Assembly: GCA_025531455.1 (NCBI GenBank)
Contig: JAMYHL010000032.1
Span: 310,001-374,000 of the forward strand
Length of the DNA stretch: 64,000 nucleotides
Source: Apiotrichum sp. Y4204
Taxonomy: Eukaryota > Basidiomycota > Tremellomycetes > Trichosporonales > Trichosporonaceae
Reading direction: 5' to 3'
Shown piece by piece: positions 19,034-30,408 of this stretch; the first letter of the stretch is position 1, and every line of letters begins with the position of its first letter. A model generated the notes under the pieces. That model ran no database searches. It saw only the letters and a list, made by a program, of their open reading frames with translations, and was not told where the DNA came from. The translations under genes and the position numbers were made by a program.

Positions 19034-22000
19034 TCACACCAGTTTTCCTTCGTCGCTCTTCGGGCTGCGCGGCACGGACACCATCTCGGCGTCGCTCGTG
19101 TCGTCGCTCCGCGTCGTCCCATACTCCTCCCCAAGGCCTGCTTCGCCCTCGGCGACGGCCGAGCGGTCCCCGGGAGCGGAGACCATCGAGCCGGACGTCG
19201 TCGCCGTTGCGCTCCCAGGCGGGGGCACGACCCAGTCCTCGGCGTCGCTCGCGTCCGGCGTCGGCAGCGTCCCCGCAAATCCGTGCTGCACGCTCGTCGT
19301 CGCGGCCGGCCCCGAGGCCCCGGAACCCCAGGCGGTGTTGCCGAATCCGACACTCAGGCCCGTGGTCGTCAGGTCGTCGCCGTACTCTGGCAGCTCGGGG
19401 CGGAAATCGTCGTCAGAGTCGATCAAGGAATCGGCCGACAGCACCGGCGACGGCTGGGACGGTGTGCCCGGCCCAGAGTTCATCGTCGACGCCATGGCAC
19501 TTGCGGGCACGCTTGGCGCAATCATCGGGGAAGAAGGTATCGAAGCCATTGGCGTAGCTGCGCGAGACGCCTCCTCTGCTTTGATACGAGAGATCCCGCC
19601 GATCGCGCGTTCCGTGCGCCGCTTGTAGAACAGGAGGTACGCTGCGCGCGACTGGACAGATTCGGGGGTGGCTTTGGACACGCGCGAGTCGTCATAGTTG
19701 TACCACTGGCCGTCAATGTCGTTCCGGCAGAACGCCGTGTAGTGTCCGCCGCCAAGGCCACCAAAGTGGTTGTCCACGGCATACAGATCATACACGAAGG
19801 GCTCGGTCGAGTGCTCGATGCCGTAGTGCTGAGCCTGCTCGTCCGTGAGCTTGAGACTCTGCGAGATACGACGCTCGCCGATACGCTCATCGAGATCAAG
19901 ACCGTCAATCGGGAAGTTGACCATATGGTCGAGCTTGTCCCGCATAGTGCGGCTGCTGCCAAAGCGCTTCAGGCAGATGACGAGAATGTCCGGCGCCTTG
20001 TAGATGTCGAGCTTCTTCGTTGCCGGCTGGTGCTTCTTGCACACGGGGCAGTACCACAGGTCGTCCTGTCCGAGCGTCTCCTCCTTGGAGAACTCGTCAA
20101 GGCAGTCTTCGAGCGAGATGGACCGGCCTGCGCGCTTCTTCTCCAGATCCTTGGCGATAGCAGGGTCGACCACCATCTCAAGGTTGGGTAGGAGGCCATC
20201 GCGGTTGGGCTCGAAAAAGTCGTTAAACGTGTCCTTGGGCCATTCCACAAAGATGCCTTCCCCGGGGCGGATGACCGGCGGCTGCGTGGGCTCTGCCTCA
20301 CCCTCGTCGTCCGAGCCGGCCGACGAGCCAACAAGGTTGGAGATGGACGAGCTGATGCGCTGCATCATTGGCCGCTTTGCGCGCGCACGCTTGTCGAGGG
20401 ACGACCATGCACTCGCGGCCGCCTGTGGGCTGCTCTTGTACATCTGCTGCAGGTTGGGGTTTTTGCCCTTGAACGAGAACATCGAGTTTGTCGAGGACTC
20501 GGATGTGGAGGGGTCCGCGACGTGGACCTTGAAAAGGCCTGCGTGCGCCACAAGGTGTGCGTCCTCAGACGAGATGCTTGCCGCGCGGTGGGGAACAGGG
20601 GGGGCGAGCTCGTCCGCAGACGCAGACGCGTTGGCCGTGTCCTCGATGTGAATCTCGTCCACATCGTCCTCAACCTCCTCCGCCTCGCGGGTGTTGGCCG
20701 GAACGTACAGGTCAACGTCCTTTCCGGGGCGGACGAGACGCGAGTAGCCCTTGACAATCGCCATGCGAACCGCCGCAGGGTCCGCAGCCTCGGCACGGGA
20801 GAGGGTGATAAAGAAGGGTTCCAATGCGCCCTCGGTCGGGATCGGGTCACGCTGGAACGAGCTGCGCGGCTCCGTGATCGGCGTAAAGGTGTAGACCGGG
20901 ACTGTCACCGAGCCGTCAGTAGGCACGGTACCGACACCGCGGCCGTTTGCCTGCACCGGCGCACGGAGCTCGTGGAAGACGCAGGTGTCCGCGTCCTTGG
21001 CTTCAGAGTTGGGATCTGTGTCCATCCACCATGCGTAAATGCCGTGCTTCCAGTAGTCGAAACCGATAATGTTCGAGCCATTAGCCTTGACGAGGGAGCC
21101 CAGCTTGTCCTTGAGGTGCGCGAACGATGCGTTTGCCGGTACCAGGAGCTGGACGTTGACTGGTGGCTTGTCCGTGTCGGCCGGGAAGAATGTGAGCTTG
21201 AATGTGCGGGTCTGCGCAATGGGCAGAGGAACGGTGAGGTACATGAACGGGTCCATAGTAATGGACTCCTTGTGACACTCGGGGCACACGAGCGTGCTCT
21301 GGAGCTGGCCTTGGAAGAGGTCGACGATGACACTGTCGTTGCGCTTCTTGTAGCCTTCCCAGCACTCCTTGCCGAGCTCGGCCAACTCCTTGTCCCCGCC
21401 GCCCGCCTTCCAATCCGGTTTCTCAATATACGGCTTCTTCTTGATCCGGTTAAGGTCCTCGTGCAGACCGTCGAGAAGGAATGCGAGGAACTCCTGCGTG
21501 TCGTGTTGTCCGTATCCAGCAAACTGGGGGGCAAAGCGCGAGCACACGGCCTTGAGGCGCCTGGGCGAGTAGGACGAGTGCGAGGGCGACGTCCACAGGT
21601 TTTCAATAACATCGCCAAAGGCGTCCGCGACCTGGCCGTGCATGCCGAGAGGGTTGTCTGGGTTGAGCTCGTCCTTCCACACGCCGGAGAGGAAGTACTC
21701 GGAGAGAAGGTGGGTGTTGCTCAGACACTGGGTGGCGGAAGCGAGGAAGCAGGTGTTGCCGAGGTTGTTCAACCCGACAAGGCCCTTGCCGCGGCCGCGA
21801 GACTGAGAGCGGGTCTGGGGCCGTCCCAGGGCGAGAGTGTTGGGAGTGCTCGAGGACGACGAGTCGCCGCTTGCCGGACCAGCGTAGAAGGCGGGTTTGG
21901 AGAAAAGGGGCGCCGGTTTGTTGTCCACGGCCTTGCCGTCCTCGGCCTTGACGAGCCACGTGATGGTGCCGGTGCCCGATGACACCTCTGCGACTATAGA

Positions 22001-23040
22001 GTCTCCGTTCGCTAGGCCATAGTCGGCGAGGGTGTCGTTCGTGTGCAGCAACTTTGCACCGAGTCCCGGCATGTCCTTGGCCGCGACCTCTAGTGATGAA
22101 ATGGGTTCCAGGACGTCGACAGTCCAGAGACGCAGTGGTGCACCGAGCTCGATCTCTGAGCTCATGACGCTGCGCACAAAGGTACGCAGCTGGGGAGCTG
22201 TCATCGTGCTCGGGGCGGTGATGAGCTTGGGAGGGGTGGGAGCGGCGGGGGGAACAGGGATGGTGGGGTTGGCGGCGACAGTGTGGAGCCGGTAGATGTT
22301 GGGCGCGATCTCGATGCGCCCGCCGTCGACGCACTCGCGGGGGAGGGACGGCGCGTCGGCCGGGTAGTTGATCGCCTTGGTCAGCGCCTCCCACCCCTTC
22401 TCCGCGACGTAAATGTAGTCCTCGTCCTCCATGAGTCCCAGCTGGAGCGGCCAGAGCTTGCCCGTGCCCTTTGGTGATGTGACCGTCACCGCCTCGTCAA
22501 AGTTGACCAAACCCGAGAGGTCGAGCTGGGGCATCTCGCCCTCACGCGTAAAGACGTAGTGCTTGAATGCGGTGAAAAACGCCTTGGGGACGAGGTAAAA
22601 GACGGTGCCGGGGGTGTAGGGTGGAGGGATGGAGTCTGGGTGATCGTTAGCGACGGTGCTGAACGGAATTCACAACAGCACGCACTGAGGACGACATTGT
22701 ACGCCTCGACGAGAGCGGCGGCGTCACCGGCCGAGGCCTCATTGAGCGAGACCTGGCCGGTGCGGTCGACCCAGCCGACGCTCTCTACCTCGTCGTCGCA
22801 GTCCATGCGGAGCGGGGAAGATGGGAGATGCTGCGCCGAGCCGGCGAGGCTAAGGGGCGGGGGGTGGAGGGAGGCAGCAGCAGCGGGATCCGAAGCGAGG
22901 GCGGATGCTGCGTCCTCTGATGCCGCGCGCTTGGGGGACGACAGCGACGATGGCGAGGGGGGTTCTGGGCGGGGCCGCTTGAGCGTTGATGACGACGAGG
23001 AAACTGGGATGGTGAGATTGTCGTCCTGGTCCGGGAGCAT
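19034..23040 (-). CDS. UBP12: ubiquitin carboxyl-terminal hydrolase, UBP12/USP15 type
   Basis: Two exons, complement(19034..22635, 22686..23040), 1318 residues; the 50-nt intron runs from GTGCGT to CACCCAG. After a low-complexity N-terminus, a DUSP domain covers about residues 95-235 (YNVVLNSIPPPYTPGTVFYL, then WPLQLGL). The USP catalytic domain begins with the Cys box GLNNLGNTCFLASATQCL (nucleophile near residue 413) and closes with the His box GGLGGGHYTAFCRN (near 1085). Zinc-finger pairs CPEC and CPVC are present, with a long insertion between catalytic subdomains as in USP4/11/15 and yeast Ubp12. It removes ubiquitin from proteins; yeast Ubp12 acts on mitochondrial fusion and other substrates. 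The Ser/Pro-rich tail (about 1150-1318) is disordered. It is divergent from the mL38 gene. Confidence 0.93.
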
Positions 23041-23791
23041 GTCGCGCGGCGGTAGAGCGCACTATTGATCACGGATCGCGAGACGGCAGCTACGGCAGGC
23101 GGCGGGCGATGGCGGTGAGAGTGGAGGGGGGATGGGGGTGGGTGGGTGATGATGCTGATGATAATAGTGGTGGTGGTGTGGGGTGCGCGTTGGTGGGTTT
23201 TTTTTCTGCGATCACAGCAAGACGTGTGGGGTCAGGGTGTGGTAACTGGTGACTGGCGACTGGCAACTGGTGGCAGGCGCTCGTGACCGCTGGTCGTGTG
23301 TCTTGGGGGGTTGGTGCTTCAGGGGCCAAGTGGCGAGGAGCAAGCGAGTGATGGGAACAACAGAACAAAAGGATGTTCCGAAAAGGAAGAAGAATTCAGT
23401 GTTGTTATTGTATGGATGCCTGCGTGACTGTGATTCCAATTGTGTGATGTGATGGGAGGCGGACGCTGACGACAGCGACGGCGACGACGACGACGACGGT
23501 GACAAGGACAATGGCGACGACGAGCTGGGTATGTGCCGTGAGGAGGGACAAGAGGAGGAGATGACCTATGACGGCGGGGGGGTGAAACAGCGAAAAAGCC
23601 ACGTGGCTCTGCGTGGGGCCTCTTTTCCCACACCGCCACATGTCGGGATTACCAAAAGTTGAGCTTGACCGTGCACCTGCCGTCCGCCCGTCAGTCGCTC
23701 GGAATGACTTTTCCATCGCCGAGCATCCGAAGCTATAGCTCGAGTATCGTCGGACTCTCTCTCTCGACAACACCACAGCACACAACCCAAA
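23041..23791. promoter_or_regulatory. divergent promoter between UBP12-like and mL38 genes
   Basis: 751 bp between two outward-facing start codons, with no supported coding sequence. It contains simple C/A- and GAC-rich runs (23470-23500). No specific factor site is claimed. Confidence 0.6.
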
Positions 23792-24952
23792 ATGGCCGCT
23801 CCCCGCCTCTTCGGACGCCTCGCGCCGACCGCGCGCTCCGGCCCGTCGCGCCTCGCCGTGCGCGCCTCGTCGTCCTCGGCATTCGAGCCCGCCCTCGCGC
23901 CAGGTGTCGAGCCCGCATACGACATTGCCCTCGCGTACCTTGATGAGCAGAATGCCGCTGCCCGTGTCCACGCGCAGAAGCTTAAGGCGGAGGGAGGGGA
24001 CGCGCCCTCGGCGGCACAGTACGCGCGGATAGCCCGGGCCGAGGTCGACGCATGGGTGAATGACCCGGCGACACGGCGCGCGTTCCGCGCAACGGGGGGG
24101 AAGAACGCCATGGACCTCCCCGTTATGCGCCACCTCGCCGAGCGCGCGTGGCGCAAGGACGGCGAGCTGGACATTATTATGCAGCGGATTAACCAGCTCG
24201 GCGTCGTTCCCGACCTCCTCGCCGACCACACCCCGAGCGCTGCAATTCGTGTCGCGAAGGAATCCCCGATCGAGCCCGGATCAGTCGTTGCCGCGCAGAC
24301 GCTCGCCACCCCGCCCGCGATCACCCTCCAGACTTTCTCCCACCCCGCCACCCCCTCCGCGTCCACCCCCAACCCCGAGGCACTGTACACGCTTCTCGTC
24401 GTCGACCCCGACTCGCCCAGCCACGAGACCCAGTCGTTCACCCAGCGCCTCCACTACGCAAAGTCGGATATCCCGCTTTCGATCCTCTCTGGAGAGACTG
24501 ACCTCTTCACCGCGCCGGGCACCGAGGTCGTCGCGTACGAGCCTGCCGCGCCGGCGCGCGGCTCGGGCGTCCACCGCTACACCTTTGTCGTCATCCGCCA
24601 GGGCGAGAGCGCAAACACCCCGGCTGCGCCCGCCCGCGAAAACTTCGACCTCCGCACGTACCTTGCCGAGCGCAATCTGTCCGACGCCGACATTGTCGCG
24701 CTCACCCTCCTCCGCTCCGAGTGGACCGAGGAGGCGGCGGACCACATTGACGCAGTCTGGCAGGCCCACCGTGGCGGACCTGCGCCCGTGTACGGCAAGG
24801 CCCCCAAGGAGCTTCGGTACGGCTACCCGCTGAGCGCCAAGGGCCAGCGCGCCGAGTCGATCCGCGAGGCCGCATTTGAAAATGTCCTTGCCGAGCTTGA
24901 GGCCATGCAGAGCGGACATCTCCCGGGGCAGGGTGAGCCCCAGCAGCAGTAG
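23792..24952 (+). CDS. MRPL35: mitochondrial large ribosomal subunit protein mL38 (PEBP-like)
   Basis: A single 386-residue exon. The first 30 residues are Arg/Ala/Ser-rich and lack acidic residues (RLFGRLAPTARSGPSRLAVR), a mitochondrial presequence. The middle and C-terminal part (about 150-310) is a phosphatidylethanolamine-binding-protein fold: ALYTLLVVDPDSPSHE is the PEBP ligand-site motif and HRYTFVVIRQ matches the next conserved strand. mL38 (yeast Mrpl35) is a structural component of the central protuberance of the mitoribosome. The PEBP-like context with a presequence and a helical N-terminal extension separates it from cytosolic PEBP/Tfs1. It is convergent with the next gene (232 bp between stops). 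Confidence 0.87.
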   Translation: MAAPRLFGRLAPTARSGPSRLAVRASSSSAFEPALAPGVEPAYDIALAYLDEQNAAARVHAQKLKAEGGDAPSAAQYARIARAEVDAWVNDPATRRAFRATGGKNAMDLPVMRHLAERAWRKDGELDIIMQRINQLGVVPDLLADHTPSAAIRVAKESPIEPGSVVAAQTLATPPAITLQTFSHPATPSASTPNPEALYTLLVVDPDSPSHETQSFTQRLHYAKSDIPLSILSGETDLFTAPGTEVVAYEPAAPARGSGVHRYTFVVIRQGESANTPAAPARENFDLRTYLAERNLSDADIVALTLLRSEWTEEAADHIDAVWQAHRGGPAPVYGKAPKELRYGYPLSAKGQRAESIREAAFENVLAELEAMQSGHLPGQGEPQQQ

Positions 24953-25184
24953 TTTCACGTAGACACGAGCATCATGCACTATTCTGGCATTAGATGGGAG
25001 TAGCTGACAGCGGTGACAGGAGTGCAATTCGCGCAACAAGGATACGATACCGCTGACAAGTCAACCAGATGTCGAGGTCTCGATCTCACACCCCAGTTGG
25101 CGTCTCAAGCCTCGATGCTGACATATCCAAGTTGACAAGCTTCTCGCATGCACTTCTACAACAAGCACTACTAGGCATCACGAC

Positions 25185-27143
25185 TCAGTCGTCGGTGTCG
25201 GGGGATTGCGCGGGGGGCTCCAGCGCCGCAGGGGCCGAAGTGCGCGCCCTGTTCCGGAGAGGCCTGTTCGGGGGAGGCTCATTGCGAGTGACGTCCGACA
25301 TGCGGTTCTTGCGAGCCCGCACGACCCGGCCGCTGTTGAGGACAATGCTGTTGGCCTCGAACTCCTCTTGCTTCTTCTTCTCGATCTGCTCGGGGGTCAG
25401 GATCTCCTCCCAATCAAAGCCGATTTTCATTGGCAGGGTACTCGGGTCTTCGACGATGGCGACATTCCTTTTATGGTCGTAGTTGACTTGGACGAGACCG
25501 TTGGCATACTCTTTCCCGCGGAGGTTTTTGCGACCAGTGTTGTTCCGGTCAGTGGCGAGAGATGTGGAATCTGAAGGCAATGCGGAGCCTGCAGGCGATC
25601 CGGGATCCGAAAGCGACGCGATACTCGAGGATTCTGATTCTGTTTGCTCGTCGGCGGGGTGGGCATTGACAGACGTCTCCGATGAGGCAGCCTCCTTGAG
25701 GGCTGCAACCCTTGCACTAAGCGAAAGTGCGGGCTGGGAGGCTGTGGTTGTGGCCGTGGCCTCGGATTCGGAATCGGTGTTCGCAAAGGCAACGTGGTCC
25801 CTCACAGCGCTCCGACGGGACTTCTTGAACGCAGCCGCTTGGGGTGTCGACTGCGTCCTGGATGTTGACGCCTGGGCTGTCGACTGCGTGGGGGAAGTCG
25901 TTTGGGAAGTCGACAGCGTCCTGGATGTTGACGCCTGGAGTGTCGACTGCGTCCTGGATGTTGACGCCTGGGGTGTCGCCTTCGTCCTGGATGTTGACGC
26001 CTGAGGTGCCGACTGCGTCTTGGAAGTCGATGGGGTCCCGGATGTCGACGCCTGAGGTGTCGATTGGGTCCTGGACGCCGACGCCTGGGAAATTGACGTC
26101 GCGACAGTCGCACCGGCCGCGCCGACATTCGACGGCAGTCTGCCCCTCGATACCCCGGACGAACTGGTTCTCATAGCGGAAGTCACGGCGGGGGACCGGG
26201 GCGCGGCGGCGGCGACGGCACGGGACGGCGTGTCGAGTGTGGAGGGGGTTGCGAGGGACGTTGCCGGGGACGCCTGGGATGCGGGGCCATGGCGGGAGAG
26301 AAGGGGTGTCGCGGAGTAAGGTTCCGTCCTTGCTGTACGATCTGTTGCCCAGCTCGGCCCAGTGGATTGGTGCGGAGCCCGAGCCGGAGACTCGTCGTGC
26401 GCCGTGTGTTTCTGCTTCTTCTTGCGCGGACTGTTGGTGACAGACTCGGGCTCGTCCTGCTCGTCCTCTCTCTGGCGCTGCTTCTCCTTCCGCCGTCTCT
26501 CCCTGTACGTCGCCCTCGGCGGCGCCTTCTCCTCATACACCTCCCTCTCCTTGCCTTTCCCCTTCTCCCTCTGCCTCTCCATTCCCCTCTCCCTCTCCAG
26601 CCCCCTCCCCCCGTCTCTCTCCATCTCCTTCTCCTCCCGTCTCATCCGCTGCCTCGTCTCAGCAGCCTCCAGCGCCGCCTCGTGATCCTCCTCCGGAACC
26701 TCCCCCAAAGCCGCCCACTCCTCAAATCCCGGCACGAGCTCGCGCCCAACGACATGCCCTACACGCCGCGCCGCCGCGCGGTTCAGCGTAACCGCGTGCA
26801 TCGTCACCCCGACAAGGCTCTGCGCGTCCAGCACGCGTTGGGCATGTTTCGGCCGAGTGTCCCGCAGCACCGCGCCGACATTTTCTGTAAACGACTCGGC
26901 GAGCGCACGGGCCTGCACGCGGACCGGGACGTCGAGGTTTCGCGGGAGAAACTCGCTCTCGAGATAGTATGCCATCAGGGCGGGAAGGTGGGGTGCGAGT
27001 AATGTGAGGCCTGCATCTGGTGCGGTTTCGGGTGCGTCGGCCGCGTCGGCCGCGATGGGCGCGTCGCGACGCCGCTTGTCCCGCGTGCGACCCGACTCCC
27101 TCCGAGAGCCTGACGCGCTCGATTCAGTGAACGCGGCGTTCAT
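25185..27143 (-). CDS. repeat-containing protein of unknown function
   Basis: A single 652-residue exon; the ATG at 27143 is chosen because the upstream in-frame sequence looks like untranslated leader. Residues 1-30 are basic (RTRDKRRRD); about 40-150 is an Ala/Leu-rich helical region; 155-250 is a highly charged Glu/Arg coiled-coil-like segment with KKKQKH. About residues 346-434 form a degenerate decapeptide array of the type QASTSRTQST. The C-terminus carries an ordered-looking stretch: LRGKEYANGLVQVNYDHKR, PMKIGFDWEEILTPEQIEK and SGRVVRARKNR. The basic patches suggest a nuclear or chromatin-associated protein, but I do not recognise the family. Confidence 0.75.
   Translation of the reverse strand: MNAAFTESSASGSRRESGRTRDKRRRDAPIAADAADAPETAPDAGLTLLAPHLPALMAYYLESEFLPRNLDVPVRVQARALAESFTENVGAVLRDTRPKHAQRVLDAQSLVGVTMHAVTLNRAAARRVGHVVGRELVPGFEEWAALGEVPEEDHEAALEAAETRQRMRREEKEMERDGGRGLERERGMERQREKGKGKEREVYEEKAPPRATYRERRRKEKQRQREDEQDEPESVTNSPRKKKQKHTAHDESPARAPHQSTGPSWATDRTARTEPYSATPLLSRHGPASQASPATSLATPSTLDTPSRAVAAAAPRSPAVTSAMRTSSSGVSRGRLPSNVGAAGATVATSISQASASRTQSTPQASTSGTPSTSKTQSAPQASTSRTKATPQASTSRTQSTLQASTSRTLSTSQTTSPTQSTAQASTSRTQSTPQAAAFKKSRRSAVRDHVAFANTDSESEATATTTASQPALSLSARVAALKEAASSETSVNAHPADEQTESESSSIASLSDPGSPAGSALPSDSTSLATDRNNTGRKNLRGKEYANGLVQVNYDHKRNVAIVEDPSTLPMKIGFDWEEILTPEQIEKKKQEEFEANSIVLNSGRVVRARKNRMSDVTRNEPPPNRPLRNRARTSAPAALEPPAQSPDTDD
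25840..26105 (-). repeat. coding minisatellite, about 30-bp unit
   Basis: A degenerate 30-bp unit repeated about eight to nine times inside the gene at 25185-27143, encoding Q-A-S-T-S-R-T-Q-S-T type decapeptides. Some units are replaced by shorter Ser/Thr-rich versions. All changes keep the frame. Confidence 0.85.
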
Positions 27144-27706
27144 ACTGGGGTTATAGCGTAGGGTTGTGGATGGTGTGATGGGCAGACGGTGTGGTATGTG
27201 GTATGTCGTATGATAGACGTGTGGCTGACAGACGAGCTGGTAACGCGCGGACGGAAGGATGAGCAGTGGCGAGGTACTCTGTGGATTTGCGGTGATGAGC
27301 AAGGCACGACTATGAATAAGGTAAGCCGACTGGAGACAAGAGATGGGATGGCTCTGCGGATGGGATGGATGGTGGTGAGGAAAGAACAACAACAGCAACA
27401 ACACGATGGAATGGAAGTCAACAAATTCTCGTCATGGCACATGGCATTGTCATTCCTGGGCCCTGGGTTCCGCCCGCCTGTCTTTTCTCGTTTTTGCCAC
27501 ACAAAGACCCTGCCATACGCCATCCTCTGCTTCCACCCAATCCTATCCCGGATCACCTCGACGCGCACGGATACATGGCATGGTTCGTGACAAACTGATT
27601 AAACGGAGATACTGAATGCGCGCGTGCGTGGTGCACAACGTACGCCGAGATGGTTCTACTGACATTGAAACGAATGTGAATGTGGGATGTGAAAGGCCGC
27701 CGTCGA
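27144..27706. other. intergenic region between two minus-strand genes
   Basis: Promoter and leader of the repeat-protein gene and the 3' UTR of the MFS transporter gene. No coding sequence is supported. Confidence 0.5.
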
Positions 27707-30408
27707 CTACTGCCGTCCTCTGCTCTCTGCGCGGAGGGCGCGGCCGCGCCCGCGCTCCTCGTCCGCGTCCTTGCGGGGCAAGCGGAGGAACGCGAAGATG
27801 ACAAACACGAGCGCGAGCACTGCGCCAGCGACCATGAACACGACTTCGACGTACCCGCCCGGGCTGAGGGCGGCGTAGGCGAACACGTTGTTGAAGAGAA
27901 GCGGGGCGATGAGGGAGCTGCCGAGCGCGGAGAGGATCGCGAGGCCGCCAAAGAGGCGGCCCGTCTCGCGCTGGTGAGGGAGGAAGACGAGGGCGAGCGA
28001 GTTGACGGCGGAGCCCATCGGCGAGCCGAGGGTGAGTGCCGCCGAGGTGAAGACGAAGACGCGCTGGTTGCGCGCAGTGTTGAGACCCAGTACGATGCAG
28101 CAGACGACTTCGACGACGATGGACACGCGCAGGATGAGGAGGTCCAGCTCTGCAGAACGTTTCTTCTGCTTTTCCTGTGCCGGGCTGCCGGGCGAGGGAG
28201 ACCGGGACGAGCAGGACGAGGAGCGGGAGAGCGAAGGAGATGGGGAGCGCCTACGTTCGCGGGAAGAACCTGGCGCCCCCAGGAGCGGCGTGCGTTCTGA
28301 AACGCCTGCGCGAGGCGAGGCGTCGCGAGTTGCGCGCCACGGCGACGCGTCGGGGTCTGACGATTGATGCTCAATCACCGCCCGTTCAGTAAAGTATGGT
28401 TTGATGTAGTACACAATCACTGCTGTTAGTCGTAAACACCCGTAACCAACTCACCTGGCATCAGGCCGACGAGCACGACAACGCGGCACATAGCCATGGC
28501 GCTCATGTACGGCCCGAGCTCGGCCCACGTCCAGCCGAATGCGAACATGGTGTACATGGGCTTGACGGTCATGAGGCCCTGGGGAGTTAGCAGCAAACAA
28601 AAAGCAGCACGCACCATCATCCAGCTTATGAGGAACGAGCCGGCGGCGATGAGCGTGAGGTTCCAGTCGCGCCGGCCGTCGCTGCGCTTGCGAGGGCGGA
28701 ACATGGACAGAGGGCGGAGGAAGACGATGCTGCGGCGCGCGAGGCGGCGCGACGCCCCGACCGCGCGGCGGCGCGGCGTGCCCGACATACTTGCCAGCGA
28801 CCAGGTGCTGTCGCCCGCGTCCTCGCGCTCCGCGGCAATCTCGGCCTCCTCGCGCTGGCGCCTGCGCTCCGTCGCAGCCTTTGCGCGCTTGGCGAGCATG
28901 GCACGCGACTCGGAGGAAAGCGACTCTGGAAGCAGGAAGCGCATCAGGAGGCAGAAGACGAGGTGGGTGCAGACAGAAATGTAGAAAGGGGTGAGGCTGG
29001 GGTGTGAGTGAAGTGGCTCTCAAAATAGTGTTCAGCTCGTTGCTGTGCTCACATGTTTCCTGTCGCCTTGATGATCATACTTCCCAGAATGGGACCCAAA
29101 GAGAATCCAAACAGAACAAAGGCCGCGAGGCGAGTGAACGCCGTTACGCGGGACCCATCAGGGGTCACATCAGAGATATACGCGTGCATCGTCGCCGAAA
29201 ACGTCGAGATACCGCCGAGCAGGCCCTCAATCACGGGGCCGACGAGGAGGACGTAGATGCCGCCATGCTGTATGATGCGGGGGTACGAGACAATAACGAG
29301 GAAACACGCGTCGCTGATGTCAGCCGGAGATGCAGAGATGCGGCGATGAGGGCGCGGGCGGTGCGACATCGATCATTACAGAGCGCATCACACCTCACCA
29401 TCTCATCCACACTCACTTGAGCAGCATTCCAAACTCTGCAACAGCCGCGACGCGCGTGCGCCCAATACGGTCCGACACGCCGGCCCAATGACCCGTGCTC
29501 ATGGCAGCGAGCAGGCCGACCGCAATCGTGAGCGCTGCAGTCAGTATTAATCTCCATTTTTTTTACCCACTCATGGTCAGCCGCGCCGCGGCGGCAGCGA
29601 CGACCTTGTCGGCCTTGCACTGCGCGGGGTCGATCTCGGGGAAGGGCGTCGTGTGCTCTGGCATCCCGCCTGTGGCATTGCCGCGGCCGTAGAGCGCGCG
29701 CTGCGCGTCCCGGAACCACTTGTCGCCGGGGCTTAGCACGGGCATGTCCGTGTCCGTGTCTGTGTCCGCGTCCTTGCCCGGAACTGGAAGGGTGGAGATT
29801 GGCCCGGACGCAAAGTGCGTGACCTCGTGCGAGATTGGCACTGAGAAGTCTGCGAGCTCTGCGAACTCTGGGAACTCTGGGAACACATCGGTGGTGCCCG
29901 CGGTCTGGGGCGGGTGCGCGAGACATGCGAGATCGAGGTACAGTTCTGCGCGGGGTGCCATTGTCATTCCCATGCTGATAGTCACGCCCATAAGGAAGGG
30001 GAGGACCCACTTGGGGCTCGGCCTCCGCCAGGCGGGACGCCGCGAGATGCTCCCGTCGCGGAGGTTGTCCCAGTCGTCTGCGGATGCTGTGCGGTTCGTG
30101 GGCGGCTTCCGGCCGGGAGATTCATCAGGCGCGTTACGCTCGTCACGCTCACGCTCCTCACGCTCCTCACGCTCCTCCGCACGGTCGCCGGTGTCTTCTC
30201 CTCCTTGTGAGTCGACTAGGATTTCACGGAGCACGCCGCGCACAAACCCTAGCGGCGTGGGGTTCACATAGTCGCTGTGCTGGGCGTGCGGGACCGGGCG
30301 CTGCGGGTGGGAGTGGGAGTGGGAATGCGAGTGGGAGTGGGAGTGGGAATGCGAATGGGAGTCGGGGTGGGAGTGCGCGTGCGCCTCGGAGTGGGCGCCG
30401 TCGGACAT
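27707..30408 (-). CDS. MFS transporter with His-rich N-terminus
   Basis: Six exons, complement(27707..28422, 28455..28578, 28615..28996, 29053..29313, 29417..29534, 29571..30408), 812 residues, all phases closing. Introns are 32, 36, 56, 103 and 36 nt. Residues 1-45 contain an alternating His-Ser run. Membrane segments begin with [17 protein letters not shown]; a second is followed by MFS motif [11 protein letters not shown]. Others include [63 protein letters not shown] and [20 protein letters not shown]. The central loop (about residues 420-490) is long and basic. This resembles the DHA1/tetracycline-resistance-like fungal transporters. Substrate is unknown; the His run suggests metal binding, by inference only. 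The last intron ends in a tandem acceptor (AACAGCAG). Confidence 0.85.
30300..30372 (-). repeat. GTGGGA hexamer repeat coding for His-Ser
   Basis: Imperfect tandem GTGGGA/GTGCGA/ATGCGA hexamers on the plus strand. On the minus strand they read as alternating CAC/CAT-TCC/TCG codons, giving the His-Ser run at residues 13-34 of the MFS transporter. Confidence 0.85.

Noticed and set aside
18950..21982. Two long plus-strand frames (413 and 486 codons) opposite the UBP12-like gene
   Set aside because: They are antisense shadows of a clearly conserved deubiquitinase exon and have no family features.
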